From NCBI RefSeq assembly GCF_009495355.1, contig NZ_VZAD01000021.1, positions 1 through 39,394 of the forward strand: a stretch of 39,394 nucleotides of DNA, in the 5' to 3' direction. The DNA is from Segatella copri. GTDB lineage: Bacteria; Bacteroidota; Bacteroidia; Bacteroidales; Bacteroidaceae. How positions within the stretch are numbered: position 1 is the first letter of the stretch; every line of letters starts with the position of its first letter. The notes below the pieces were generated by a model. That model was not told where the DNA came from. It made no database searches and saw only the letters and a list, made by a program, of their open reading frames with translations. Positions 9,182-17,472 of this stretch are shown piece by piece. The translations under genes and the position numbers were made by a program.

Positions 9182-9216
9182 GGCGCAAAGTGCCCTGAAA
9201 AGAGGTTCTTTGCGCC
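9182..9216 (-). terminator. strong hairpin after pyrF
   Basis: A perfect GC-rich 9-bp stem (9182-9190 with 9208-9216) and 17-base loop lie 19 bases after the pyrF stop. There is no U-tract on either strand, so it may be a weak terminator or a 3'-end protecting hairpin of the long phoH-pyrF transcript. Confidence 0.5.
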
Positions 9217-9234
9217 ATAAAAGGTAGTCGTTTT

Positions 9235-10071
9235 TTATGAAAGCTTGGCTAATTCTTCTGCCATCTGCTCTTGCAATTCCTTGGCCTTGATGCCAGCAGT
9301 CTCGGCAAAGTCCTCACCGTTGCTGGCATAGATAATGCCACGTGAAGAGTTGACCAGCAGACCGCAGTCCTTGATGATGCCATACTTGCACACTTCCTGC
9401 AGACTGCCTCCCTGTGCACCTACGCCAGGAACAAGGAGGAAGTGGTTAGGAGCGCATTTGCGGATATCGGTGAACATGCTGCCTTGTGTGGCTCCTACGA
9501 CATACATCATGTTCTCGTCGTTTCCCCATTCCTGACTCTTTGTCAACACTTTCTCGAAAAGACGCTGACCGTCCTTGTCTTCTGTGAGCTGGAAGTCGTG
9601 GCTGCCCTTGTTGCTTGTCAACGCCAGCAGGATGACCCATTTGCCCTCATATTCCAAGAATGGTTTCACTGAGTCTTCGCCCATATAGGGAGCTACTGTG
9701 AGAGCGTCGAGCTTATACTCTTCGAAGAATGTGCGGGCGTACATCTTTGATGTGTTGCCGATGTCACCTCTTTTGGCGTCGGCGATGATAAAGTGATGAG
9801 GATAGTGCTCGTTCAGATAAGTGATGGTCTTATCGAAAGCTATCATGCCTGCCAGTCCCATGCTCTCATAGAAAGCCAGGTTGGGTTTGTAAGAAACACA
9901 GTAGGGAGCTGTGGCATCAATGATGGCCTTGTTGAAGGCGAAGATAATATCTTCGGTCTTTTCATACTGTTTGGTAAGGTGCTCAGGCACTTTCTTGATA
10001 TCGGTGTCGAGACCTACGCACAAGAAACTTTTCTTGGCGAATATCTGTTCTACAAGTTCTTTTCTGTTCAT
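9235..10071 (-). CDS. pyrF: orotidine 5'-phosphate decarboxylase
   Basis: PyrF converts OMP to UMP, the last step of de novo pyrimidine synthesis. The 278-residue protein belongs to the longer type 2 group: it starts with FLCVGLDTD, has the catalytic block DAKRGDIG (Lys 100, Asp 103), and the phosphate-binding loop near VPGVGAQGG. The gene begins four bases after the prfA stop, which implies translational coupling. It appears to be the last gene of the phoH-purC-ubiE-aroE-purM-prfA-pyrF series. Confidence 0.97.
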   Translation of the reverse strand: MNRKELVEQIFAKKSFLCVGLDTDIKKVPEHLTKQYEKTEDIIFAFNKAIIDATAPYCVSYKPNLAFYESMGLAGMIAFDKTITYLNEHYPHHFIIADAKRGDIGNTSKMYARTFFEEYKLDALTVAPYMGEDSVKPFLEYEGKWVILLALTSNKGSHDFQLTEDKDGQRLFEKVLTKSQEWGNDENMMYVVGATQGSMFTDIRKCAPNHFLLVPGVGAQGGSLQEVCKYGIIKDCGLLVNSSRGIIYASNGEDFAETAGIKAKELQEQMAEELAKLS

Positions 10072-10075
10072 AATT

Positions 10076-11185
10076 CTACAATTCTGTTTCTTTCAGTTTT
10101 TCTGCATTTTCGGCTACGGTCAGGGCATCTATCATGCCTTGTATGTCGCCTCCGAGGAATCCACTCAGGTCATGGGTGGTATAACCGATACGGTGGTCGG
10201 TGACACGTCCTTGAGGGAAGTTGTATGTACGAATCTTGGCGCTACGGTCTCCTGTCGACACCAGACTCTTGCGTCGGCTGGCAATATCGTCGATGTACTT
10301 CTGGTGTTCGCGGTCGTGGATGAAAGTGTACAGACGGCTCAAGGCACGTTCCTTGTTTTTAGGCTGGTCGCGAGTTTCGGTACACTCTATGAGGATTTCT
10401 TCCACCTCACCCGTGTTAGGGTTCTTCCAGGGGTAGCGAAGACGTACACCGGACTCCACCTTGTTGACATTCTGACCACCGGCACCACTCGAACGGAATG
10501 TATCCCACTTAATATCACCCTCGTTGATGTTTACCTCAAACTTGTCGGCTTCGGGCAGTACGGCTACGGTAGCAGCACTGGTATGCATACGGCCCTGAGT
10601 TTCTGTGGCAGGAACTCGCTGTACACGGTGTACGCCCGATTCATATTTCAGTGTGCCATAAACGTCAGCTCCGCTAACAGCAAAGTCGATTTCCTTGAAT
10701 CCGCCAACAGCACCTTCTGATACAGAAGTCACGCTGACAGTCCATCCCTTTGACTCGCAGTATTTCTTGTACATATTGAAGAGGTCGCCAGCAAAGAGTG
10801 CGGCTTCATCGCCACCAGCTCCGCCACGAATTTCCATTTGTACGTTCTTGGCATCTTCTGGGTCTTTTGGCACAAGGGCAATCTTTATCTCTTCCTCAAT
10901 CTGGGGCTGTAGAGTCTCGTTCTCATTGAGTTCCTCGCGTGCCATCTCTTTCATGTCAGGGTCGCTCTCATTGGCGAGAATGTCCTTGGCTTCCTTGATG
11001 GCGTTGAGGCAGTCGATGTAGCGCTTGCGTGCCGCCATGATGTCGCCCAAGTCTTTGTATTCCTTGGTCAACTTCACGTATCGGCTCTGGTCTGCTATCA
11101 CATCAGGGTCGGTAATGAGGGTGCTGACTTCCTCGTATCGGCTCTCCAAGCCTTCTAATTTCTGTAGTATATTGTTGTTGTCCAT
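10076..11185 (-). CDS. prfA: peptide chain release factor 1
   Basis: RF1 reads UAA and UAG stop codons and triggers peptide release. The tripeptide PAT at 192-194 (RVPATETQ) is the RF1 anticodon-like motif that distinguishes it from RF2, and [11 protein letters not shown] holds GGQ at 236-238, the peptidyl-transferase-centre motif. The 369-residue length is usual. No programmed frameshift is needed or seen. It sits between purM (14-base gap) and pyrF (4-base gap). Confidence 0.98.
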   Translation of the reverse strand: MDNNNILQKLEGLESRYEEVSTLITDPDVIADQSRYVKLTKEYKDLGDIMAARKRYIDCLNAIKEAKDILANESDPDMKEMAREELNENETLQPQIEEEIKIALVPKDPEDAKNVQMEIRGGAGGDEAALFAGDLFNMYKKYCESKGWTVSVTSVSEGAVGGFKEIDFAVSGADVYGTLKYESGVHRVQRVPATETQGRMHTSAATVAVLPEADKFEVNINEGDIKWDTFRSSGAGGQNVNKVESGVRLRYPWKNPNTGEVEEILIECTETRDQPKNKERALSRLYTFIHDREHQKYIDDIASRRKSLVSTGDRSAKIRTYNFPQGRVTDHRIGYTTHDLSGFLGGDIQGMIDALTVAENAEKLKETEL

Positions 11186-11199
11186 CGTTATTTAAACTC

Positions 11200-12366
11200 T
11201 TAGTATTCGAAAGTTCCGAACTCGCTCTTGATAGTCAGGCTGCGTTTGCCTTCCTCGATATGTCCCACTACCTGAGCATCGATATTGAAGCTCTTGCTGA
11301 TGGCGATAACCTTCTCTGCAACCTTAGGACGCACATAGATTTCCATACGATGACCCATGTTGAATACCTGATACATTTCCTTCCAGTCGGTACCAGAGCA
11401 GTCGTGGATGGCCTTGAAGAGAGGTGGAACAGGGAACATGTTGTCCTTTACAACCTTGCAGTTCTCGTTTACGAAATGTAGCACCTTGGTCTGTGCACCG
11501 CCTGTGCAGTGTACCATACCATGTATTTCGGGACGCAGTTCGTCCAACAGTTTCTTGATAACAGGAGCATAGGTGCGGGTAGGAGAGAGAACCAGTTCGC
11601 CTGCATTGACAGGAGCGCCTTCCACCTCGTCGGTCAGTTTGTATTTGCCACTGTATACCAGTTCCTCTGGTACTGCATGGTCGTAGCTCTCTGGGTAGTT
11701 CTCTGCCAGATACTTGGCGAAGACATCATGGCGGGCAGAGGTAAGTCCGTTGCTGCCCATTCCGCCATTGTATTTCTTTTCGTAGGTAGCCTGACCTGTA
11801 GAAGAAAGACCTACGATGACATCACCTGGCTGTATGTTGGCATTGTTGATGACTTCACTTCTCTTCATGCGGCAGGTTACTGTTGAATCTACTATGATGG
11901 TGCGAACCAAGTCGCCTACGTCAGCAGTCTCTCCTCCTGTAGGATAGATGCCAATGCCCATGTTGCGCATTTCGCTCAGGAGTTCGTCAGTACCATTGAT
12001 AATGGCAGAGATGACTTCTCCAGGTACGAGCATTTTGTTGCGTCCAATGGTAGAAGACACCAAGATGTTGTCTACGGCTCCCACGCAGAGGAGGTCGTCG
12101 GTATTCATTACCACAGCATCCTGTGCAATACCTTTCCATACAGAAAGGTCGCCAGTCTCCTTCCAATACATGTATGCCAAGCTCGATTTTGTGCCGGCGC
12201 CGTCGGCATGCATGATGTTGCAATACTCAGGGTCGCCTCCCAAAATGTCGGGAATAATTTTGCAGAAAGCCTGTGGGAAGATTCCCTTGTCAATATTCTT
12301 GATGGCATTATGCACATCTTCCTTGGCGGCACTCACACCGCGCATCATATATCTGTTGTTGCTCAT
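11200..12366 (-). CDS. purM: phosphoribosylformylglycinamidine cyclo-ligase (AIR synthetase)
   Basis: PurM closes FGAM to AIR with ATP, the fifth step of purine synthesis. Visible family features are the N-terminal HADGAGTKSSLAY segment, the NTDDLLCVGA block that binds nucleotide and metal, the GGETADVGDLV loop, and the late HCTGGAQTKVLHF segment. The protein has 388 residues, longer than the E. coli enzyme, as seen in Bacteroidota. I start at the ATG at 12366; a TTG two codons upstream is unlikely. It lies 60 bases after aroE in the same operon. Confidence 0.96.
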   Translation of the reverse strand: MSNNRYMMRGVSAAKEDVHNAIKNIDKGIFPQAFCKIIPDILGGDPEYCNIMHADGAGTKSSLAYMYWKETGDLSVWKGIAQDAVVMNTDDLLCVGAVDNILVSSTIGRNKMLVPGEVISAIINGTDELLSEMRNMGIGIYPTGGETADVGDLVRTIIVDSTVTCRMKRSEVINNANIQPGDVIVGLSSTGQATYEKKYNGGMGSNGLTSARHDVFAKYLAENYPESYDHAVPEELVYSGKYKLTDEVEGAPVNAGELVLSPTRTYAPVIKKLLDELRPEIHGMVHCTGGAQTKVLHFVNENCKVVKDNMFPVPPLFKAIHDCSGTDWKEMYQVFNMGHRMEIYVRPKVAEKVIAISKSFNIDAQVVGHIEEGKRSLTIKSEFGTFEY

Positions 12367-12426
12367 AATCAATTGATATAAAAAGAAAATAATTTTGAAT
12401 TATATATTGTCTGCAGAGAGTGGATG

Positions 12427-13170
12427 TTATTCCTGATGCCAGAAGTCCCACGATGCAAAGGCTTGCAGAAGCAACATTTCCAAACCGTTCTTCACGGTGG
12501 CTCCTTGCTCTTTGCCTTTCTTCATGAAGAGGGTCTCGTCAGGGTTGTAGATGAGATCGTAGAGCAGGGTGTGGCTGTCCATAGCCTCGTAGGGAAGTTC
12601 GGGACATTCGTCTGTATGTGGATACATTCCTACAGGGGTACAGTTTACGATTACGTTGTACTCCTTGATAATCTCTGGTGTTATTTTGTCATACTGTATG
12701 GTTCCAGGGCGCTCGAATCTGCTCACGTAGACGGTCTCGAGTCCAAGAGATTTCAGTCCATAGTTGATGGCTTTGGATGCGCCGCCAGTACCTAAGATAA
12801 GGGCTTTCTTATGGCAAGGCTCCAGGAATGGCTCAATGCTGCGGGTGAATCCAATGACATCGCTGTTGTAGCCTTTTAACTTGACGTCATTTCCTTTGTG
12901 TTCCACCTTGATGACATTGACAGCTCCGATGGCTGTAGCCTCGGGGCTGATGAAGTCGAGGTAGCTGATAACCTTTTCCTTGTAGGGGATCGTGACATTG
13001 AGTCCTTTCAACTCGGGTGTGGTGTCCAAGATTTCTGTCAGGTCTTCGATGTGTGGTATCTCGAAGTTGATGTACTTGGCATCAATTCCTTCGTTCTCAA
13101 ATTTCTCGTTGAAGTAGTTTTTTGAGAAGGAATGTCCCAGCGGATAACCTATAAGTCCATATTTGTCCAT
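12427..13170 (-). CDS. aroE: shikimate dehydrogenase
   Basis: AroE reduces 3-dehydroshikimate to shikimate with NADPH in chorismate synthesis. The substrate site shows Ser 14 and Ser 16 (GYPLGHSFSK), the catalytic Lys 64 (NVTIPYKEKV) and Asp 104 (GYNSDVIGF). The nucleotide-binding loop is LGTGGASKA. At 247 residues it is slightly short compared with E. coli (272), as is common in this phylum. It lies between ubiE/menG (41-base gap) and purM. Confidence 0.95.
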   Translation of the reverse strand: MDKYGLIGYPLGHSFSKNYFNEKFENEGIDAKYINFEIPHIEDLTEILDTTPELKGLNVTIPYKEKVISYLDFISPEATAIGAVNVIKVEHKGNDVKLKGYNSDVIGFTRSIEPFLEPCHKKALILGTGGASKAINYGLKSLGLETVYVSRFERPGTIQYDKITPEIIKEYNVIVNCTPVGMYPHTDECPELPYEAMDSHTLLYDLIYNPDETLFMKKGKEQGATVKNGLEMLLLQAFASWDFWHQE

Positions 13171-13211
13171 AATATCCTTGTTTTGTATTGTTCTTTATCG
13201 TTGCACTCTGT

Positions 13212-13946
13212 TTATTTTGTTGCGAAATACATGGTGCAGATTCCGAAAGTCAGTCTTTTGAATTCTGTTTTGGCAAATCCTGCTTTCCTAAGCACTTCCA
13301 TCATAGTCTCTCCCTGAGGGAAAGCCTCTATGGTAGCTGTAAGATAGCTGTAGGCGCTTTGGTCTTTGGAAATCAGCTTGCCATAAATGGGCAGTACGGT
13401 GTGTGAATAGATGCGGAAAAGCTGTTTCATAGGGAAGCGGACGGGTGACGTCAGTTCCACTATGCTCAGATGTCCGCCCTTCTTCAGTACGCGGTGCATC
13501 TCTCTGAGACCTTGGTCCAGACTCTGGAAATTGCGTATGCCGAAAGCTGCTGTCACGGCATCGAAGGTGTTGTCGGGAAACGAGAGGTTCAGGCAGTCTT
13601 CTTTCTGGAAGGAGATGATGTGCTCCAACTTCTCTCTTGCCACCTTTTCCTTGCCTATCTTCATCATGCCCTCCGAGATGTCGGTGCCGATGAGTTGCAG
13701 TGGGTGCAGCATTTGTGCCGACAGGATAGCGAAGTCGCCTGTGCCTGTGGCTATGTCGAGCATTTTCTGAGGTCTGAAAGGTGCCAGCTGCTTGATGGCC
13801 TTCTTCCTCCAGCCTTTGTCTATGTCCCACGAGAGTCTGTGGTTGAGGGTGTCGTAGGTGGGGGCGATGTTGTCGAACATTTCCTCTACCAGTTTCCCTT
13901 TATCGCCTTGTCCTTCGTAGGGCTTTATTTTCTCTTGCTTGTACAT
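13212..13946 (-). CDS. ubiE: demethylmenaquinone methyltransferase
   Basis: UbiE/MenG methylates demethylmenaquinone to menaquinone with SAM. The SAM-binding motif I is [13 protein letters not shown], followed by family signatures [20 protein letters not shown] and [15 protein letters not shown]. The 244-residue length is normal. In an anaerobe of this type the product would serve fumarate respiration, so menG describes its role better than ubiE. It follows purC by 106 bases, across a strong hairpin. Confidence 0.95.
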   Translation of the reverse strand: MYKQEKIKPYEGQGDKGKLVEEMFDNIAPTYDTLNHRLSWDIDKGWRKKAIKQLAPFRPQKMLDIATGTGDFAILSAQMLHPLQLIGTDISEGMMKIGKEKVAREKLEHIISFQKEDCLNLSFPDNTFDAVTAAFGIRNFQSLDQGLREMHRVLKKGGHLSIVELTSPVRFPMKQLFRIYSHTVLPIYGKLISKDQSAYSYLTATIEAFPQGETMMEVLRKAGFAKTEFKRLTFGICTMYFATK

Positions 13947-13993
13947 GCCTCGCGCGTACCTTATATTATATATAGAATATTACTGTATAGTAT

Positions 13994-14035
13994 GAGTTAC
14001 GGAATGTCGGTCGAAAGACTGTCGTTCCGTAACTC
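13994..14035 (-). other. long composite hairpin between purC and ubiE
   Basis: A perfect 11-bp outer stem (13994-14004 with 14025-14035) surrounds an inner short stem capped by a GAAA tetraloop (14013-14016). It lies 18 bases after the purC stop. No U-tract is present, so termination is uncertain; differential mRNA stability within the operon is a good alternative. Confidence 0.55.
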
Positions 14036-14052
14036 TTCTTGTTGACTTCAGC

Positions 14053-15006
14053 TTACTTCTTGTGTGAAGCGAGCCACTCGCTGACGTTCTTCTCGATTCG
14101 TGCGGCAATGTCGCCTTCCTCGGTAGCTTTGTCGAACTTCTCGCCTGTGATGTGCTCGTACAATTCGATGTAGCGCTCGCTTACGCTCTCTGCATACTCA
14201 TCGGTAATCTCAGGCATGGTCTGTCCTGGTTCGTTCATGAAATTGTGCTCGATGAGCCACTGGCGTACAAACTCCTTAGAGAGCTGGCGCTGAGGCTCGC
14301 CCTTCTCGAACTTCTCCTCGTAGCCGTCAGCATAGAAATAGCGGCTTGAGTCTGGAGTGTGAATCTCGTCGATGAGATACACCTTGCCGTCGTGCTTGCC
14401 AAACTCGTATTTTGTATCTACGAGGATGAGGCCCTGCTTGGCAGCAATCTCCTGTCCGCGCTGGAAGATGCGGCGTGTGTAGTCTTCCATGACAGCATAG
14501 TCTTCTGCGCTAACGATACCCTGTGCGATAATCTCTTCCTTAGAGATGTTCATGTCGTGTCCCTCGTCAGCCTTGGTTGTAGGAGTGATGATTGGCTCTG
14601 GGAAACGCTGGTTCTCGCGCATACCCTCTGGCAGTTTCACGCCACAGATCTCGCGACAGCCCTTCTGGTATTCTCTCCATGCGCTACCTGTAAGGATAGA
14701 GCGGATGATCATCTCTACACGGAAACCCTCGCACTTCAGTCCTACGGTCACCATAGGATCGGGCGTAGCCAGCTTCCAGTTAGGACAAATGTCTGTTGTT
14801 GTATCCAGGAACTTGGCTGCAATCTGGTTGAGCACCTGTCCCTTGAAAGGAATGCCTTTAGGCAACACAACGTCGAATGCCGAGATTCGGTCAGTGGCGA
14901 CCATCACGAGGATATCGTCGTTAATGTCATACACATCACGTACTTTTCCGTGGTAAACACTCTTTTGTCCATCAAAATGGAAATCTGTCTTTGTTAAAGC
15001 TTTCAT
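14053..15006 (-). CDS. purC: phosphoribosylaminoimidazole-succinocarboxamide (SAICAR) synthase
   Basis: PurC joins CAIR and aspartate with ATP to give SAICAR in purine synthesis. The SAICAR synthetase signature is clear: GKVRDVYDI near the start, [20 protein letters not shown], and later [30 protein letters not shown]. With 317 residues it is of the longer class also seen in yeast. It lies 80 bases downstream of phoH; no exact -7 match was found in that gap, so it is probably read from the phoH promoter. Confidence 0.97.
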   Translation of the reverse strand: MKALTKTDFHFDGQKSVYHGKVRDVYDINDDILVMVATDRISAFDVVLPKGIPFKGQVLNQIAAKFLDTTTDICPNWKLATPDPMVTVGLKCEGFRVEMIIRSILTGSAWREYQKGCREICGVKLPEGMRENQRFPEPIITPTTKADEGHDMNISKEEIIAQGIVSAEDYAVMEDYTRRIFQRGQEIAAKQGLILVDTKYEFGKHDGKVYLIDEIHTPDSSRYFYADGYEEKFEKGEPQRQLSKEFVRQWLIEHNFMNEPGQTMPEITDEYAESVSERYIELYEHITGEKFDKATEEGDIAARIEKNVSEWLASHKK

Positions 15007-15086
15007 TTTACGTTGAAATTTGAACTTTGAAATTTAGACTCGATGATATGGTTTTCCATTTCATTTCGTCCATTCTTAAATTCTAA

Positions 15087-16073
15087 TTATTTTGTATTCT
15101 CTTTTTCTGCTAATCTTGCTTCCCGTGCCTCAGCCCGTTCCTTGTCATACTTGTCGTAGGCGTTGACGATACGGGTAACCAGTTTGTGGCGCACGATGTC
15201 TTTCTGGCCTAAGTTCACTACTCCGATGCCTTCTACTCCTTCCAGAATCTTGAGCGCTTCTTTCAGTCCGCTTCTCTGGTCGCGCGGCAAGTCTATCTGT
15301 GTCATGTCGCCCGTGATGATCATCTTGGTGTTGGTGCCCATACGGGTGAGGAACATACGTATTTGCTGTGAGGTGGTGTTCTGCGCCTCATCGAGGATGA
15401 CTATAGCATCACTTAGGGTGCGTCCGCGCATAAAAGCCAGGGGTGCTATTTGTATGATGTGCTTCTCCATCATGTCCTGCAGTTTCACGGCAGGTATCAT
15501 GTCTTCGAGCGAATCATAGAGTGGTTGCAGGTATGGGTCTATCTTGTCCTTCATGTCGCCTGGCAGGAATCCCAATTTCTCGCCAGCTTCGACGGCAGGT
15601 CTTGAAAGGATGATCTTCTTGGCTACTTTGTCCTTCAGGGCCCTTACGGCAAGGGCGATGCTGAGGTAGGTCTTTCCTGTACCGGCAGGTCCTACGGCAA
15701 ACACCATGTCGTTCTTCTCGTAGGCATCAATAAGTTTTTGCTGGTTCTCGCTTCGGCTCTTGATGGGCTTTCCGCTGATGCTATATACCAATACTCCCTT
15801 CACGGTGTCGGCTTTGGTCTGTTTTCCCTTCACGATGTCGAGGATATCTTCCTCTGTCAGGGTGTTGTACTTGAGCAGATGTATCCTCATACGTTCTATC
15901 TCTTCTTCGGCTTTTGCCATTTCCTCTTCGTCGCCGAGCACACGCAACACATTGTCACGTGCCACGATACGCAACTTAGGATACAGCGACTTGATCATCT
16001 GCAAGTGAGCGTTGTTCACTCCGTAGAACATCACTGGGTCTACATCTTCGAGTACTATATGCTTCTCTATCAA
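15087..16073 (-). CDS. phoH: PhoH family ATPase
   Basis: PhoH-like proteins are cytoplasmic P-loop ATPases related to SF1 helicases; a role in RNA metabolism is suspected but not firmly settled. An N-terminal KH-like region (about 15-70) precedes Walker A VGPAGTGKTY (about 127-136) and Walker B VILDEAQN, then FLTRMGTNTKMIITGDMTQIDLP. The start codon is TTG at 16073: an upstream in-frame TGA excludes a longer form, the next candidates fall inside the conserved start, and a strong promoter lies 27 bases upstream. It is the first gene of the operon. Confidence 0.95.
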   Translation of the reverse strand: MIEKHIVLEDVDPVMFYGVNNAHLQMIKSLYPKLRIVARDNVLRVLGDEEEMAKAEEEIERMRIHLLKYNTLTEEDILDIVKGKQTKADTVKGVLVYSISGKPIKSRSENQQKLIDAYEKNDMVFAVGPAGTGKTYLSIALAVRALKDKVAKKIILSRPAVEAGEKLGFLPGDMKDKIDPYLQPLYDSLEDMIPAVKLQDMMEKHIIQIAPLAFMRGRTLSDAIVILDEAQNTTSQQIRMFLTRMGTNTKMIITGDMTQIDLPRDQRSGLKEALKILEGVEGIGVVNLGQKDIVRHKLVTRIVNAYDKYDKERAEAREARLAEKENTK

Positions 16074-16099
16074 AACCTTTTTATATCAATTTTTTTGTT

Positions 16100-16130
16100 C
16101 AAAGATATGTAATATATAACACGGTGCAAA
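16100..16130 (-). promoter_or_regulatory. promoter of phoH and the downstream purine/aro/men genes
   Basis: On the minus strand -33 TTTG (16127-16130), a 19-bp spacer and -7 TATCTTTG (16100-16107) match the Bacteroidota housekeeping consensus exactly. The expected transcript start is near 16093, giving a leader of about 20 bases. Confidence 0.8.
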
Positions 16131-16282
16131 AGTAATCATTTTCCACGACATGAGCAAATTAATACTCCCAAAATCGAGCCTTAAATATCAAAAAACAGTA
16201 GGCTAAATGATAAATAATTAAAAAAATGTATTGTGAGTGTCTTTTTGCGGAATGTCGATGGCTCTAATTCATTCCTTTTTAC

Positions 16283-16290
16283 TACCTTTG
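16283..16290 (+). promoter_or_regulatory. -7 element (TACCTTTG) for the M15-like protein gene
   Basis: An exact TAnnTTTG lies 28 bases before the ATG at 16319. No -33 TTTG is found at 19-20 bp. Confidence 0.5.
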
Positions 16291-16318
16291 CATGAAAATA
16301 AAGAACGACACATAGAAA

Positions 16319-17095
16319 ATGAAGCTATCCAAGAATAAGTTTTTGAAAGGTTTTGTGGCAGCAACTTTGTTGCTTGCCCTGGTACGCCTTGTCTTCCCGA
16401 GTGTGGCACAACCCTTGGCTCACAAGTCGGTGGCGCAGGCCGACACGGCAGTTGTCGACAGTATCGACACCACGGCGGTAGAGAGGATGAAGCCTTCTGT
16501 ATTTTTCGATTCCAAGGGGCAGGTGGTGAAACATCGTATTTTCTCGGTCCCTCATTTTGGCAATACCTTTCCCGATCAGAATGATGTGCAGCTTCTTGCT
16601 GCCAATAAGTATGGAGTAAGTCCGGTGCAAAACCGTGAAGAGGCTGAGCACAGCAAGGGCAAACTGGTGTATGTGGGCAGTAACCCTTATTTCTATGTTG
16701 ATAAGTTGAACAACAGCATTCCTTATCTTGTGCCACGTGCCTCGGTGTTGCTTCAGGATATTGGCAAGGCTTATTTCGACTCGTTGCAGATCAAGGGCAT
16801 TCCGCTCCATAAGATTATCGTCACCAGTATCCTGCGTACCAAGGACGATGTGGCGAAACTGCGTACACGCAACAGTAATGCCACCGAGAACTCGTGTCAT
16901 CTCTATGGTACAACCTTTGATGTGTGTTACAACAGGTATAAGACCGTGCAGACGGCAAGCGAACCTCGGCGTGAGGTGCGCAACGACTCCTTGAAATGGG
17001 TGCTCAGCGAGGTGTTGCGTGACATGCGACAGGCCAACCGCTGCTTGGTGAAGTACGAGGTGAATCAGGGATGCTTCCATATTACGGTGAATTAA
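16319..17095 (+). CDS. exported or membrane-anchored protein with M15-like metal-site pattern (probably DUF5715)
   Basis: The 258-residue protein begins with a basic N-terminus and a hydrophobic segment (about 11-30), so it is exported or anchored in the inner membrane. The C-terminal half contains SCHLYGTTFD with His 194 and Asp 201, and the protein ends in GCFHITV with His 254; an Arg 173 precedes them (SILRTKDD). This order (Arg, His-x6-Asp, late His) resembles D,D-carboxypeptidases of the VanY/M15 type, which use those residues to bind zinc. I believe the family is the one annotated DUF5715, but I cannot check. A peptidoglycan-linked role is an inference. Confidence 0.75.
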   Translation: MKLSKNKFLKGFVAATLLLALVRLVFPSVAQPLAHKSVAQADTAVVDSIDTTAVERMKPSVFFDSKGQVVKHRIFSVPHFGNTFPDQNDVQLLAANKYGVSPVQNREEAEHSKGKLVYVGSNPYFYVDKLNNSIPYLVPRASVLLQDIGKAYFDSLQIKGIPLHKIIVTSILRTKDDVAKLRTRNSNATENSCHLYGTTFDVCYNRYKTVQTASEPRREVRNDSLKWVLSEVLRDMRQANRCLVKYEVNQGCFHITVN

Positions 17096-17214
17096 TGAGG
17101 TGGAGTTGCTTGCTTCTTACCATGAAGTGGTGAGGGCGGGTCTTCATTATCTCCCTATAAATGATGATTTTCTGTATAGAATGTGAGTAGAGAAAGAAAT
17201 ATTTGCGGCTTTTC

Positions 17215-17245
17215 ATTGTCATTTCAGAAAATATGCGTAACTTTG
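17215..17245 (+). promoter_or_regulatory. promoter of the pflB leader
   Basis: -33 ATTG (17215-17218), 19 bp, and -7 TAACTTTG (17238-17245) fit the Bacteroidota pattern with one change in the -33. Transcription should start near 17252. No -7 consensus is found between the downstream terminator and pflB, so this is the only visible promoter for pflB. Confidence 0.75.
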
Positions 17246-17259
17246 CACCCGCAATCAGG

Positions 17260-17283
17260 CAAGAGACCTTTTCCGGTCTTTTG
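17260..17283 (+). other. 5' hairpin in the pflB leader RNA
   Basis: A 9-bp stem with one G-U pair (17260-17268 with 17275-17283) and a TTTTCC loop lies a few bases after the predicted transcript start. It may protect the 5' end or take part in regulation. Confidence 0.5.
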
Positions 17284-17332
17284 CAGAGATAAAAAATAGT
17301 ATTAATCACAATATAAAGGATAAGAAGAAAGA

Positions 17333-17407
17333 ATGATAAAACAAAAGTTCAATAAGCGTACCGTTAGAGGCTTCATGCAAGGCGGCTTTGCGACTTGTTG
17401 GATATAA
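17333..17407 (+). CDS. 24-codon leader peptide upstream of pflB (candidate)
   Basis: This small ORF starts MIKQKFNKRTVRG and ends GGFATCWI. A purine-rich stretch (AAGGATAAGAAGAAAGA) precedes the ATG and could serve ribosome binding. It lies inside a transcript with its own promoter (17215-17245). Its TAA ends one base before the left arm of a strong terminator (17409-17438). A ribosome finishing translation would cover that arm and could prevent terminator folding, so translation of the peptide may control readthrough into pflB. The C-terminus holds single Thr, Cys, Trp and Ile codons in a row. It could instead be an independent small protein. Its function is not known. Confidence 0.55.
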   Translation: MIKQKFNKRTVRGFMQGGFATCWI

Positions 17408-17408
17408 A

Positions 17409-17438
17409 CCCGGGCACTTTTGTGACCGGGCTTTTTTT
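17409..17438 (+). terminator. intrinsic terminator or attenuator in front of pflB
   Basis: A 9-bp stem with one mismatch (17409-17417 with 17422-17430), TTTT loop, and T7 tract (17432-17438) form a textbook terminator. It lies 34 bases before the pflB ATG and directly after the leader ORF. Confidence 0.9.
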
Positions 17439-17472
17439 GTTTATTTGTTAATTTATTAAATATTTACCGATT

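Noticed and set aside
12370..12372. TTG as the purM start
   Set aside because: An ATG two codons downstream gives the normal family N-terminus.
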